Assembly: GCF_027853965.1 (NCBI RefSeq)
Contig: NZ_JAQGLB010000001.1
Coordinates: 496,001 to 560,000, forward strand
DNA length: 64,000 bases
Source of the DNA: Saccharopolyspora indica
Lineage (GTDB): Bacteria; Actinomycetota; Actinomycetes; Mycobacteriales; Pseudonocardiaceae
Direction of reading: 5' to 3'
Each line of letters begins with the position of its first letter. The first letter of the stretch is position 1. Positions 8,735-16,100 of the stretch are shown one piece after another. The notes beneath the pieces were generated by a model. It was not told the origin of the DNA. It was given only the letters and a program-made list of their open reading frames with translations, and did no database searches. The translations under genes were made by a program, and so were the position numbers.

Positions 8735-9085
8735 ATGTCCAGCAATGGATCGTTCGCGATTCATCTGCAGTCGTTGGTGGAGTTCGCCTCCGAGCTCACC
8801 ACCCAGCTGACCGGGATCGACCGGCCGAACGGGCACCTCGAATCGCTCACCGAGCGGGAACTCCGGCTCGGCGCGTTCAACGAAGCCGGATCGCTGTGGG
8901 AGAACCACTTCCTCGCCGTGGCCGAGATGCGCAACCTGGTCGGGCGCGCGCGGGAAGCGATCGACTTCGCCGAGCGGATCACCGGCACCGTGATGAACGC
9001 CTACGAGCAGCACGACGACCAGGTCACCTCGTCGCTGTCCGGCCTCGGCTCGGCCGTGCAGTCGGTCGACTTCAAGAGGGCGTGA
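8735..9085 (+). CDS. PE-like/ESX helical protein with YxxxD signal
   Basis: This 116-aa helical protein starts at an ATG after GGAAGGG. A W-x-N turn (AGSLWENHF) sits mid-protein. The second helix ends in MNAYEQHDDQV, where Tyr-x-x-x-Asp (YEQHD) fits the YxxxD/E type VII export signal that follows the second helix in PE, EspB and Esx proteins. It is immediately followed by the larger PPE-like gene, so the two may form a PE/PPE-like heterodimer. The sequence is not a true mycobacterial PE protein (no N-terminal Pro-Glu). The secretion role is inferred from motif and position. Confidence 0.7.
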   Translation: MSSNGSFAIHLQSLVEFASELTTQLTGIDRPNGHLESLTERELRLGAFNEAGSLWENHFLAVAEMRNLVGRAREAIDFAERITGTVMNAYEQHDDQVTSSLSGLGSAVQSVDFKRA

Positions 9086-9090
9086 GGCAG

Positions 9091-10290
9091 ATGCGGGAAC
9101 CGACGAACTTCTCGGCCTACAGCCACCAGCAGCTCGCCGCGATGCTGCAGTCCGGCGACGACGCCTCGGTGCGCCCGGCGGCCGACTCCTGGGACAGCGT
9201 GGGCGCCGCGCTGCACGAGCAGGCGGGCAACCTGGAAGCCAAGCTGGCGAAGTTCCAGGAGCAGTGGCAGGGCGGCGCCTCCGAGCAGTACCGGGTCATG
9301 ATCAAGGACCTGGCCGGCGGGCTGCGCCGGATCGCCGACTCGGCGTTCGCCATCCGAGACCGGGTGCACGACTCGGCTGATGCGCTGGCCAAGGCCCGCG
9401 CCGAGATGCCGCCCTCGGTCGAGGTCGCCGAACTGCCCGCGGAGACCAAGCAGTGGGCGACCGCCTCGCTGCAGGTGCCCGCGGACGCCTCGCCCGCGAT
9501 GGTGTCCCAGCTGCGCCAGCGCCAGGCCACCGCGGTGCAGGCGGTGCAGGAGCACCAGCAGGCGAGCGCGGCCGCGGACGCGGCGCACGGCAAAGCGATC
9601 GAGGTCATGACCGAACTCGGCGCGCGCTACCGGGCAGCCGATCAGAGCATGCCGCTGGCCACCCACGCGTCGGTTCCGGGAGTCCCGACGCCGGAGGACG
9701 GCTCGGCAGGGGACGCCGAGCCCGGCCACGGAGGCGGCGGCGAGGAACCCGGCCAGCCCGGCGAACAGGCCCCCCTGGTGCCCGACCCGGTCGAGAAGCA
9801 GCCTTCGACACCGCTGTTCGGCAACATGTTCACCGCCGGACTGGCCGCGGCCTCAGCCGCCGGGATGGGACGGCTCGGGACGTTCCGGCCCCCGAAGGTG
9901 CCCGAGTGGGGCAAGCCGAAGAACCCCGAGGAAGAGGACAACGCCAAGCCCGTCAAACCCATCAGCATGCCCGGTTCAGGAGGGATGTCGCTCGGTGGTC
10001 CGGGCGCCGGTGCGGCCGCACCGGTCGCCGCGGCAGGTCTGGGCGGGGCCGCCTCGGCCACCAGCGCGATGGGAACAGCGGGCGTGCTGGGGGCAGCGGC
10101 GGGAGCGGCGAACGCGGCAGGAGCAGGCGTCGGGCACATGCCGATGATGCCGATGATGCCGTTCGCCCCGGGGGCGCAGGACATGTCCGGGGCGCGCCGC
10201 ATCCCGCCGTGGTTGGTGGAGACCGAAGAGGTCTGGGGCGAGTCCTCGGTGGTGACCCCCTCGGTCCTCGGCGCCGACCAGACCGACTGA
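9091..10290 (+). CDS. PPE/EspB-like type VII substrate with low-complexity tail
   Basis: This is a 399-aa protein. The N-terminal helical part (about 1-190) contains a WXG turn (FQEQWQGGASEQY) and, at the end of a long helix, GARYRAADQ with the YxxxD export signature. The middle is a Gly/Glu/Pro-rich linker. It is followed by a stretch with GNMFTAGLAAASAAGMG, an Ala/Gly-rich region and repeated Met-Pro residues (MPMMPMMPF). The C-terminus ends in charged RIPPWLVETEEVWGES, a tail common in actinobacterial PPE-like and EspB-like proteins next to ESX genes. It begins five bases after the preceding gene. It is a likely secreted substrate; a role as structural component or toxin carrier cannot be separated. 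Confidence 0.75.
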   Translation: MREPTNFSAYSHQQLAAMLQSGDDASVRPAADSWDSVGAALHEQAGNLEAKLAKFQEQWQGGASEQYRVMIKDLAGGLRRIADSAFAIRDRVHDSADALAKARAEMPPSVEVAELPAETKQWATASLQVPADASPAMVSQLRQRQATAVQAVQEHQQASAAADAAHGKAIEVMTELGARYRAADQSMPLATHASVPGVPTPEDGSAGDAEPGHGGGGEEPGQPGEQAPLVPDPVEKQPSTPLFGNMFTAGLAAASAAGMGRLGTFRPPKVPEWGKPKNPEEEDNAKPVKPISMPGSGGMSLGGPGAGAAAPVAAAGLGGAASATSAMGTAGVLGAAAGAANAAGAGVGHMPMMPMMPFAPGAQDMSGARRIPPWLVETEEVWGESSVVTPSVLGADQTD

Positions 10291-10303
10291 AGGAGAACCG
10301 ACC

Positions 10304-11035
10304 ATGCCAGCGCTCACCGATCAGCAGATCGCCGAGCACGCCGCCAACGCCGGGTTCAGCGGCGACGACCTGCGGATCGCCGTCGCCGTCGCGCTCGCCG
10401 AATCCAAGGGCGACCCGGGCGCGATCGGCGACGTGTCCCTGCAGACCGAAGCCTTCGGGCCCTCGGTCGGCCTGTGGCAGATCCGGTCGGTGAACCCCGG
10501 CCACGGCAACGCCTTCGACCGCGCGCACCGCGACGAAGCGGCCAACGCCGACCCGGCGACCAACGCCCGCAACGCCTACGCGATCTTCCGCGAGCACGGG
10601 TGGGGCCAGTGGTCGACCTACACCGAAGGGCAGTACCGGCGGTTCATGGACCGGGCCCGCAACGCGACCTCCGGCGGAGCGGTCCGCGCGCGGCAGGCCT
10701 CGAACCCCAGGGGATTCCAGGGCGAGATCGCCAAGTTCTTCGACGCGGCGGCCAAACTCGTCGAAGGAACCCGGAAACCGCTGCTGAACGCCTCCCAAGC
10801 GCTGAACCACGGTGCCGCATCGCAGAACGCCTTCGGCAGGGTGCAGGCCTCCGCCGCAGCCGCAGGCGCGCACCAGGCCAACATCTCCAACACCTGCGAG
10901 AGCACCCGCCGGGCACTGGCCGACGACCAGAAGTTCCGCGACGACCTGGACTGGGCGGCGCGGATGATCCGGCAGCACGACGACCGCGCCGCACACGCCC
11001 AGCAGAGCCAGCGGTCCCTGATCGACCAGGTCTGA
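10304..11035 (+). CDS. Lysozyme/SLT-like hydrolase, candidate type VII substrate
   Basis: This 243-aa protein has a GAAGGAGA ribosome site. The N-terminal 110 residues look like a lytic-transglycosylase/lysozyme fold: IAVAVALAESKGDPGA supplies the catalytic Glu of the 'AESxGDP' motif, SVGLWQIRSVNPGHG is the 'GLWQI' substrate strand, and NAYAIFREHGWGQWSTYTEG closes the fold. The C-terminal 120 residues are helical and WXG-like. There is no signal peptide or membrane helix, so export through the adjacent type VII machine is the simplest explanation for an enzyme that cuts peptidoglycan. It might open the wall for the secretion channel or act on competitors. The fold call is good; the export route is inferred. 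Confidence 0.8.
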   Translation: MPALTDQQIAEHAANAGFSGDDLRIAVAVALAESKGDPGAIGDVSLQTEAFGPSVGLWQIRSVNPGHGNAFDRAHRDEAANADPATNARNAYAIFREHGWGQWSTYTEGQYRRFMDRARNATSGGAVRARQASNPRGFQGEIAKFFDAAAKLVEGTRKPLLNASQALNHGAASQNAFGRVQASAAAAGAHQANISNTCESTRRALADDQKFRDDLDWAARMIRQHDDRAAHAQQSQRSLIDQV

Positions 11036-11056
11036 ACCTTCTGAGGAGACACGGAC

Positions 11057-12274
11057 ATGACGCGGTTCGCGGTGAACCACACCGCCCTCGACACGGCGGC
11101 GCAGTCGCTGCCCGACCAAGTGACGGTGCTCGGAGAAGCCCGCCGCCACCTCACCGCGCGCACGCTGAGCACGAACGCGTTCGCGAACGTGCCCGGATCG
11201 CAGCACGCGCAGACCGGTCACCTCGGCAACATCCAGGCGGGCGACGAGAACCTGCGGGCGGCCTCCAGCCGGCTGACCGGGGTGATCGACGGGATCAAGT
11301 CGTCGAACGCCGCGGTCCGCCGCTGGGACGCGCAGAAGGCCGCCGAGATCAAGAAGCTCAACCCGGACCTCGTCGTACCGGTTCTGAACGGGGGAGCGGG
11401 CGGCTCCATCGCCGAGCGCAACTCCGCCAGCCGGGCCCGCATCGAGCTCGCGCGCGACGCGGCCGAGGAGGAGATGCGCAAGCTGCAGGGCAGCGTCGGC
11501 CCGGTCAACCGCGAGATGGAGATCCAGCAGCTCCGGGAGAAGATCGCCGCCTACGACGAAATCCTCAACAGCAACACCCAGATCCTCAGCTTCAACGGCG
11601 AAGGACGACTGGTTGCGCTGGTCGGCGACCTGAACTCCGACACCCGGTCGGTCGCGGTGCTGGTCCCCGGCATGAACACCGGGGTGGAGGACTTCGTCCG
11701 CTACACCAACACCGTCGGCAGCTTCGCCCAGGCCGACACCACCGGCGGCACCGCCGGGGTGCTGTGGATGGACGGTGACTTCCCGCAGGGCCTGATCCAG
11801 GCCAGCGGCGCGGAGGCGTCGCAGGAAATGGCTCCGAGGCTGGCCGATTTCGTCAACGGCGACCTGCGCCCCCAACTCGGCGAGAACACCAAGGTCACGG
11901 TGATCGGGCACAGCTACGGCGGGGCGACCGTCGGCCTGGCCGACGCCGCCGGAATGCGAGCGGACAACGTGGTCCACGTCGCCTCGGCCGGCATGGGCTC
12001 AGGCGTCACGGAACTGACCAACATGTACCCGGAGAACCGGTACTCGGTGACGATGGAACGCGACCCGATCCAGTGGGCGCAGGGCCGCGCCCACGGCCCG
12101 GACCCGGACGACTTCCCCGGCGTGACCCCGCTGCCGTCCAGCCGCGACAACGACGGCTGGTTCCTGCCGGACGTGGGCTCGCACAGCAGCATCCTGGCTC
12201 CCGGCACCGACTCCTGGAACGACATCAACAGCGTGGTCAACGGCTCCATCCGCACTTCCCAGGTGCTGCACTGA
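11057..12274 (+). CDS. DUF1023-type alpha/beta hydrolase, candidate type VII substrate
   Basis: This is a 405-aa protein. An N-terminal helical domain (about 1-175) resembles the WXG-type region often fused to DUF1023 hydrolases in actinobacteria. It is followed by an alpha/beta-hydrolase domain with SVAVLVPGMNTGVEDF (oxyanion strand) and VTVIGHSYGGATVGL (nucleophile Ser in GHSYG). A catalytic His is probably in DVGSHSSILAPGTDSW. No signal peptide was found. The ATG follows GAGGAG. It closes the plus-strand secretion operon and is followed by a strong hairpin. Substrate is unknown; DUF1023 members are usually annotated only as hydrolases. It could be a lipase/esterase-like effector. Confidence 0.8.
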   Translation: MTRFAVNHTALDTAAQSLPDQVTVLGEARRHLTARTLSTNAFANVPGSQHAQTGHLGNIQAGDENLRAASSRLTGVIDGIKSSNAAVRRWDAQKAAEIKKLNPDLVVPVLNGGAGGSIAERNSASRARIELARDAAEEEMRKLQGSVGPVNREMEIQQLREKIAAYDEILNSNTQILSFNGEGRLVALVGDLNSDTRSVAVLVPGMNTGVEDFVRYTNTVGSFAQADTTGGTAGVLWMDGDFPQGLIQASGAEASQEMAPRLADFVNGDLRPQLGENTKVTVIGHSYGGATVGLADAAGMRADNVVHVASAGMGSGVTELTNMYPENRYSVTMERDPIQWAQGRAHGPDPDDFPGVTPLPSSRDNDGWFLPDVGSHSSILAPGTDSWNDINSVVNGSIRTSQVLH

Positions 12275-12290
12275 GCGCACCCCCCAGAAC

Positions 12291-12328
12291 CGGCCGCTGA
12301 GCGATAATCCCCCGTCGCTCAGCGGCCG
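12291..12328 (+). terminator. 13-bp hairpin ending the secretion-substrate operon
   Basis: CGGCCGCTGAGCG and its exact complement are separated by 12 bases and followed by TT. The hairpin starts 17 bases after the DUF1023 hydrolase stop codon. Confidence 0.75.
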
Positions 12329-12401
12329 TTCCACTCCGGGGGCGGAAGATCTCGGACGGCACCTGTCCGCCGCGGCCGGTGGTCACCACCGATCGGTGGG
12401 T

Positions 12402-12778
12402 GGTGAACCTCCGCGATTTCGGTTGAATTTGGATCCTCGGCACCGCAGCCTTCGTCGAGAACGTGACAGATCCGATTTCAATTGAAATCGCTACACCACG
12501 CGGCGCAACCACCTACCGCTTCGAACCCAAACCCGGCCCCGCACCCCACCGGGCCACTACCTGCCAGGTCTCCCGGGTGTCACTGCCGAAGGGGTCGGTG
12601 GTGATACCCGGGAGACCTGGCGAGGTGCGGTGCGGCAAGGCACGGGGCCGGGTTGGGTTCAAAGCGGTAGGTGGCCATCTTGAGGTGTGTAGCAATTTCA
12701 ATTGAAATCGGCCTCGTTCTCGACGGAACCTCCAGTCCCGCGGCCAGCCGATTACAGCCGAAATCGCAGAGGTTCACC
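12402..12778. repeat. 377-bp imperfect palindrome between two operons
   Basis: The two arms (about 180 bases each, centre near 12590) are reverse complements over most of their length. The outer ends read GGTGAACCTCCGCGATTTCG and its near complement. The middle repeats TTTCAATTGAAATC near 12475 and 12693, and the inner core has CCAGGTCTCCCGGGTGTCAC against its complement with one mismatch. Read inward, each arm can encode a similar peptide (ISIEIAT then ATYRFEP or TTYRFEP). It may be a MITE-like element, two inverted copies of a short repeat, or a relic of coding DNA. The small frames inside are not called as genes. The rest of the gap up to 12868 shows nothing recognisable. Confidence 0.7.
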
Positions 12779-12868
12779 GCCCCACCTTCGGTGAGAGGGT
12801 GCCAGGTTCACCGCCCGGATCCTGGGCAACTCCCGGTCAGTGCACTCCAGCCAACGTTGAGACCAGCG

Positions 12869-14020
12869 TCAGGCGTCGGATCCGGGACGCCAGCCGCGCT
12901 CCCGGCCCCGCCGGATGGTCTCCCGCACCACCACCGCCAGCGCTGCCGCCGCGATGCCGAGCAGAGCGAGCCAGCCCGGCAGCGGGGAGTGGTCGGGCAG
13001 CGGCGGAGGACCTGCGGCCGGGCGCACCGTCGGTACTTCAGGCGCAGGTGGGGGAAGCTCCAGCGCCGACGGATCATCGGCGAGCTCGGTGGTCACCGCA
13101 GAGCGCACGTCCAGCACACCCCACCCCAGACGGGTGTCGTAGCCGTTCGGCGGCCGGCTCGCGGTCCGGGCCAGGCGATCCGCGACCTGCTTCGCGTCCA
13201 GCTCGGGTCGGTAGGAGCGCACCAGGGCCGCGGCGCCGGCGACGTAGGCCGCGGAGAACGCCGGAAGGTCGACGCCCCAGCGATGCCCCAGACCACTCGC
13301 ACCGGCCGAAGTGCCGACCAGATCAGCCCCGGGCGCGGCGATCGACAGGTGATCGCCGGCTTCGCCCTGCACCGCGGCACCCGATTCGTCGAGAGCGCCG
13401 ACCGCCAGCACACCCGGAAGATCGGCCGGGTACGAGCGCGCCTCCGGTTCGTCGCCCACAGCGGGCGAGACGACCACTGCGTTGCGGGACAAGGCATCCC
13501 GCACCGCTGCCTCCAACGCCGGGCTCGTGCTGGATGCGGGCACTGCCACCAGGACGACCGTGGCGTTGGCGTCCACCGCGCGCCCGATCGCACCTGCCAG
13601 CGCGTTCGGTGACGGGGCGCCACCACCCGTGGTGGTCTCGGTGTACCTGATCCCGAGCAGCCGAGCCCCCGGTGCCATCCCCGCGAAAGCCGTGCCCGGA
13701 ACCTGCTGCGCACCGACGATCCCCGCGGCGAACGTGCCGCGGCCATCGCAGTCGCCCAGATCCGAACCCGGCACCACCTGCCCCGGCGCGAACTGCGCGT
13801 TCCCCGGATCCATCCCGGTCCCCACGACCGCCACCAGCTGCCCGGAACCGTCGGCCAGCGGCCACATCTCCGACGCATCGGTGAGCCGCTGCGCCCAGCC
13901 CACCGGCTCCGAATACACCCCGGCCGGGGACGCGCACTGCGCGGAAGCCGCAGGCGCGACGGCGAAACCGCTGACCAGCACGGCGGCCACGAGTGCGGCC
14001 CTCACGACTGGGGAACCCAC
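12869..14020 (-). CDS. mycP: Mycosin-like subtilase with all catalytic residues replaced
   Basis: This 383-aa protein has mycosin layout: a signal peptide (VRAALVAAVLVSGFAVAPAA, cut near SAQ), a subtilase fold, a Pro-rich linker and a C-terminal membrane helix (GWLALLGIAAAALAVVV). Mycosins are membrane-anchored periplasmic proteins that stabilise the ESX membrane complex. In this copy the Asp motif is AVVGTGMDPG (catalytic Asp changed to Gly67). The His motif is DCDGRGTFAAG (His to Arg94). The Ser motif is VDLPAFSAAYVAG, where mycosins have GTSFSAAYV (Ser to Ala254). The oxyanion-hole region SPAVGDE lacks the usual Asn. The frame is otherwise intact, so the protein should fold but not cleave. 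It sits between the substrate operon and the two-component genes. Confidence 0.9.
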   Translation of the reverse strand: MGSPVVRAALVAAVLVSGFAVAPAASAQCASPAGVYSEPVGWAQRLTDASEMWPLADGSGQLVAVVGTGMDPGNAQFAPGQVVPGSDLGDCDGRGTFAAGIVGAQQVPGTAFAGMAPGARLLGIRYTETTTGGGAPSPNALAGAIGRAVDANATVVLVAVPASSTSPALEAAVRDALSRNAVVVSPAVGDEPEARSYPADLPGVLAVGALDESGAAVQGEAGDHLSIAAPGADLVGTSAGASGLGHRWGVDLPAFSAAYVAGAAALVRSYRPELDAKQVADRLARTASRPPNGYDTRLGWGVLDVRSAVTTELADDPSALELPPPAPEVPTVRPAAGPPPLPDHSPLPGWLALLGIAAAALAVVVRETIRRGRERGWRPGSDA

Positions 14021-14658
14021 AGCGTGACCTGCGTGCCCCAGTCCGGACGCGACTCCACCCGCGCCGAGCCACCGACCTCCGTCATCCGCGCCTTGATCGA
14101 CTCCGCGATGCCGAAACCCGGCTTGCGAGCCGGGTCGAACCCCGCACCGCGGTCGCGAACGGTCACCGCGATCCCGCCATCGCGTTCCGCCACCCGGACC
14201 TCCGCCTGATCGGTACCGCTGTGCTTCAAGGTGTTCCGCAGCGCCTCACCAGTGGCGTCGCGCACCGCGGTCCGCCGAGCTGCCGACAGCGTGTCGTCCA
14301 CCTCCGCGCGGATCAGCTCGGCACGCAGCCGGCTGCGCGACAGGTCCTCGATCAGCGCGACCAACTCGGGGCCCAGCCGGGCGCGGCCGGCGGCGGGAGC
14401 AGCGGCCATGTCACGGCGGATCAGCGCGGCCTGCTCCTTGGCGGCCTGGCGCAACTCGGCGAGGCGGGCCGGTGCGGCGCCCTCGTCCGACCGGCTGCCC
14501 AGCGCGAACGCCTCCAACGTCGGCAGAACCCGGTCGTGCAAGTACCGGTTCAACACGTCCCGCTCGCAGCGGCGACCGTGCCGGTAACCGGCGCGGTGCG
14601 CGAGCCGGACGCTCAACACCAGCAGCACCATCAAGCAGAGCGAAGCGGCGAGGATCAT
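14002..14658 (-). CDS. Small NarL-type histidine kinase
   Basis: This is a 218-aa protein. One N-terminal membrane helix (MILAASLCLMVLLVLSVRLA) is followed by a HisKA_3-like helix with NRYLHDRVLPTLEAF (phospho-acceptor His) and a HATPase domain with an N-box (EALRNTLKHSGTDQAEVRV), a G1-like DRGAGFDP and a G2-like GFGIAESI. No extracellular sensor domain was found, so sensing is intramembrane or relies on partners. I start it at the ATG with GGGAG eight bases upstream; a GTG three bases earlier is equivalent. It lies 19 bases after the response regulator gene and overlaps the mycosin start by 19 bases, indicating one transcript with the secretion locus. Confidence 0.8.
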   Translation of the reverse strand: MILAASLCLMVLLVLSVRLAHRAGYRHGRRCERDVLNRYLHDRVLPTLEAFALGSRSDEGAAPARLAELRQAAKEQAALIRRDMAAAPAAGRARLGPELVALIEDLSRSRLRAELIRAEVDDTLSAARRTAVRDATGEALRNTLKHSGTDQAEVRVAERDGGIAVTVRDRGAGFDPARKPGFGIAESIKARMTEVGGSARVESRPDWGTQVTLWVPQS

Positions 14659-14677
14659 CACGCGAATCTCCCGGATG

Positions 14678-15331
14678 TCAGGCCGACAGGCGGTCGGGGG
14701 CCGAGCAGGTGGCGAAGCCGTGCTCGATCGCATAAGCGGTCAGCGCGGGGCGGCGGCGCAAACCGGTCTTGTCCCGGATCCGGTCCAAGTAGGACCGCAC
14801 GGTGCGGATGCTGATCCGCAGACCCACCGCGATGTCCTGGTCGCGTTCGCCCGCGGCGAGCCTGGCGAGCACCTCGGCCTCGCGGTGCGAGAGATCGATG
14901 CGGGCACCCGGAGCGCGCTTGAGCGGAGCCGTCTCGAGCACGACGTCCGCCAGCTTCGACGCGACGTAGCTGCGCCCGGCCGCGACCTCCCGGACCGCGT
15001 GCAGGATCTCCTCACCATCGGCGTCCTTGCCCAGGAAGCCCCGGGCCCCGGCCAGCATCGCGCCGAGCACCTCGGCACGATCGGTCTGCGCCGACACGAC
15101 CAGCACCGGGTGACCCCGGCGCACCATCTCCATCACCGCGGCCGCACCCCGCACCCCAGGGATCCCGAGATCCAGGACGACGATGCTGCCCGGCCACCGG
15201 CTGCGGGCGGCGAACTGAGCGACCGACTCCGCGACCGCGTCCACCACGACGTCCGGGGCCTCCTCCAACACCCTGGTCACCGCTGCTCGGTACAACGGGT
15301 GGTCCTCCACCACCCCGACTCGGGTCTCCAC
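14678..15331 (-). CDS. NarL/LuxR-family response regulator
   Basis: This 217-aa protein has a receiver domain (acidic pair VVEDHPLYRAAV, phospho-acceptor Asp in SIVVLDLGIPGV, Ser/Thr in LVVSAQT and Lys in GFLGKDADG). A C-terminal LuxR helix-turn-helix follows (LSHREAEVLARLAAGERDQD then RISIRTVRSYLDRIRDKTGL). It is the cognate regulator of the small kinase that follows, judging by order and spacing. Its targets are unknown. Its position next to mycP suggests control of the secretion genes. Confidence 0.85.
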   Translation of the reverse strand: METRVGVVEDHPLYRAAVTRVLEEAPDVVVDAVAESVAQFAARSRWPGSIVVLDLGIPGVRGAAAVMEMVRRGHPVLVVSAQTDRAEVLGAMLAGARGFLGKDADGEEILHAVREVAAGRSYVASKLADVVLETAPLKRAPGARIDLSHREAEVLARLAAGERDQDIAVGLRISIRTVRSYLDRIRDKTGLRRRPALTAYAIEHGFATCSAPDRLSA

Positions 15332-15458
15332 CGGCTTCTTCCTCCCCGTCGGACTTCCGCATGCGACGCTATCGAGGTCCGGCCACCTGCGGTGGTGGCT
15401 GTTCGTACCCCATTGACAGGTCGATCCTGCGGCACCGGAGGCGCCTACCGATCACAGG

Positions 15459-16100
15459 TCACAGCTCGTCGGCGCGCACCAGACCGTCCTGGATCGCGCG
15501 AGCCACCAGCGCCGCCTTCGTCGGGGCCTCCCGGCCGACGTTGGCGTACTTCACCCGCACCCGCTCCAGGCAGGAGTTCACGCGGTGCACCGTCAGGTTC
15601 AACCGCCGCGCGACCATCTCCTTGGACTCGCAGTGGAACCACTCCAGCAGCACCTCGGCCTCCCGCGGCGACAACCGGGGACGGTGCGGGCGGTCGTCGG
15701 TGCCGAACGCACCGGACAGCGACGGCGGCAGGTACGGGGTGTTGCTCGCCGCCGCCTGCACCGCGGCCACCAAGTGGTCCTCGCCCTCGGCCTTCGTCAG
15801 ATAGGTGAACGCGCCGATGTCCAGGCAGGTCAGCACCGTCTCCCGGTCCGCCCGCATGCTGTAGATCACCACCTGGCGCCCGGCGTCCACCAAGCGCTTG
15901 AGATCGCCGTAGGCAGGGCCGGTGACGTCGAGCTGCAGGTCGAAGATCACCACGTCCGCGGTCGCGCCGGGCTCCAGCCACGCCACCGACACCGCCGGGC
16001 CCGAATCGAGCACCTTGATCGGCGGATCGGCCAGCCCGCACCACGCGCGAACCCCCGCCACCACCGCGGGATGATCGTCGACCACCACTACCGTGATCAC
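15459..16100 (-). CDS. NarL/LuxR-family response regulator of the tandem kinase
   Basis: This 213-aa protein starts at a GTG that overlaps the kinase stop (GTGA) and has GGGAGGT just upstream, so the longer ATG start is rejected. The receiver shows VVVVDDHPAVVAGV (acidic pair), VIFDLQLDV (phospho-acceptor Asp) and FTYLTKAEGEDH (Lys). The C-terminal HTH is LSPREAEVLLEWFHCESKEM with LTVHRVNSCLERVRVKYANV. The translational overlap ties it to the 743-aa kinase. It ends 127 bases before the second response regulator gene. Confidence 0.85.
   Translation of the reverse strand: MITVVVVDDHPAVVAGVRAWCGLADPPIKVLDSGPAVSVAWLEPGATADVVIFDLQLDVTGPAYGDLKRLVDAGRQVVIYSMRADRETVLTCLDIGAFTYLTKAEGEDHLVAAVQAAASNTPYLPPSLSGAFGTDDRPHRPRLSPREAEVLLEWFHCESKEMVARRLNLTVHRVNSCLERVRVKYANVGREAPTKAALVARAIQDGLVRADEL

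Noticed and set aside
12463..12705. Small frame inside the palindrome
   Set aside because: It exists because the arms are complementary repeats, has no ribosome site, and the other strand has a matching frame.
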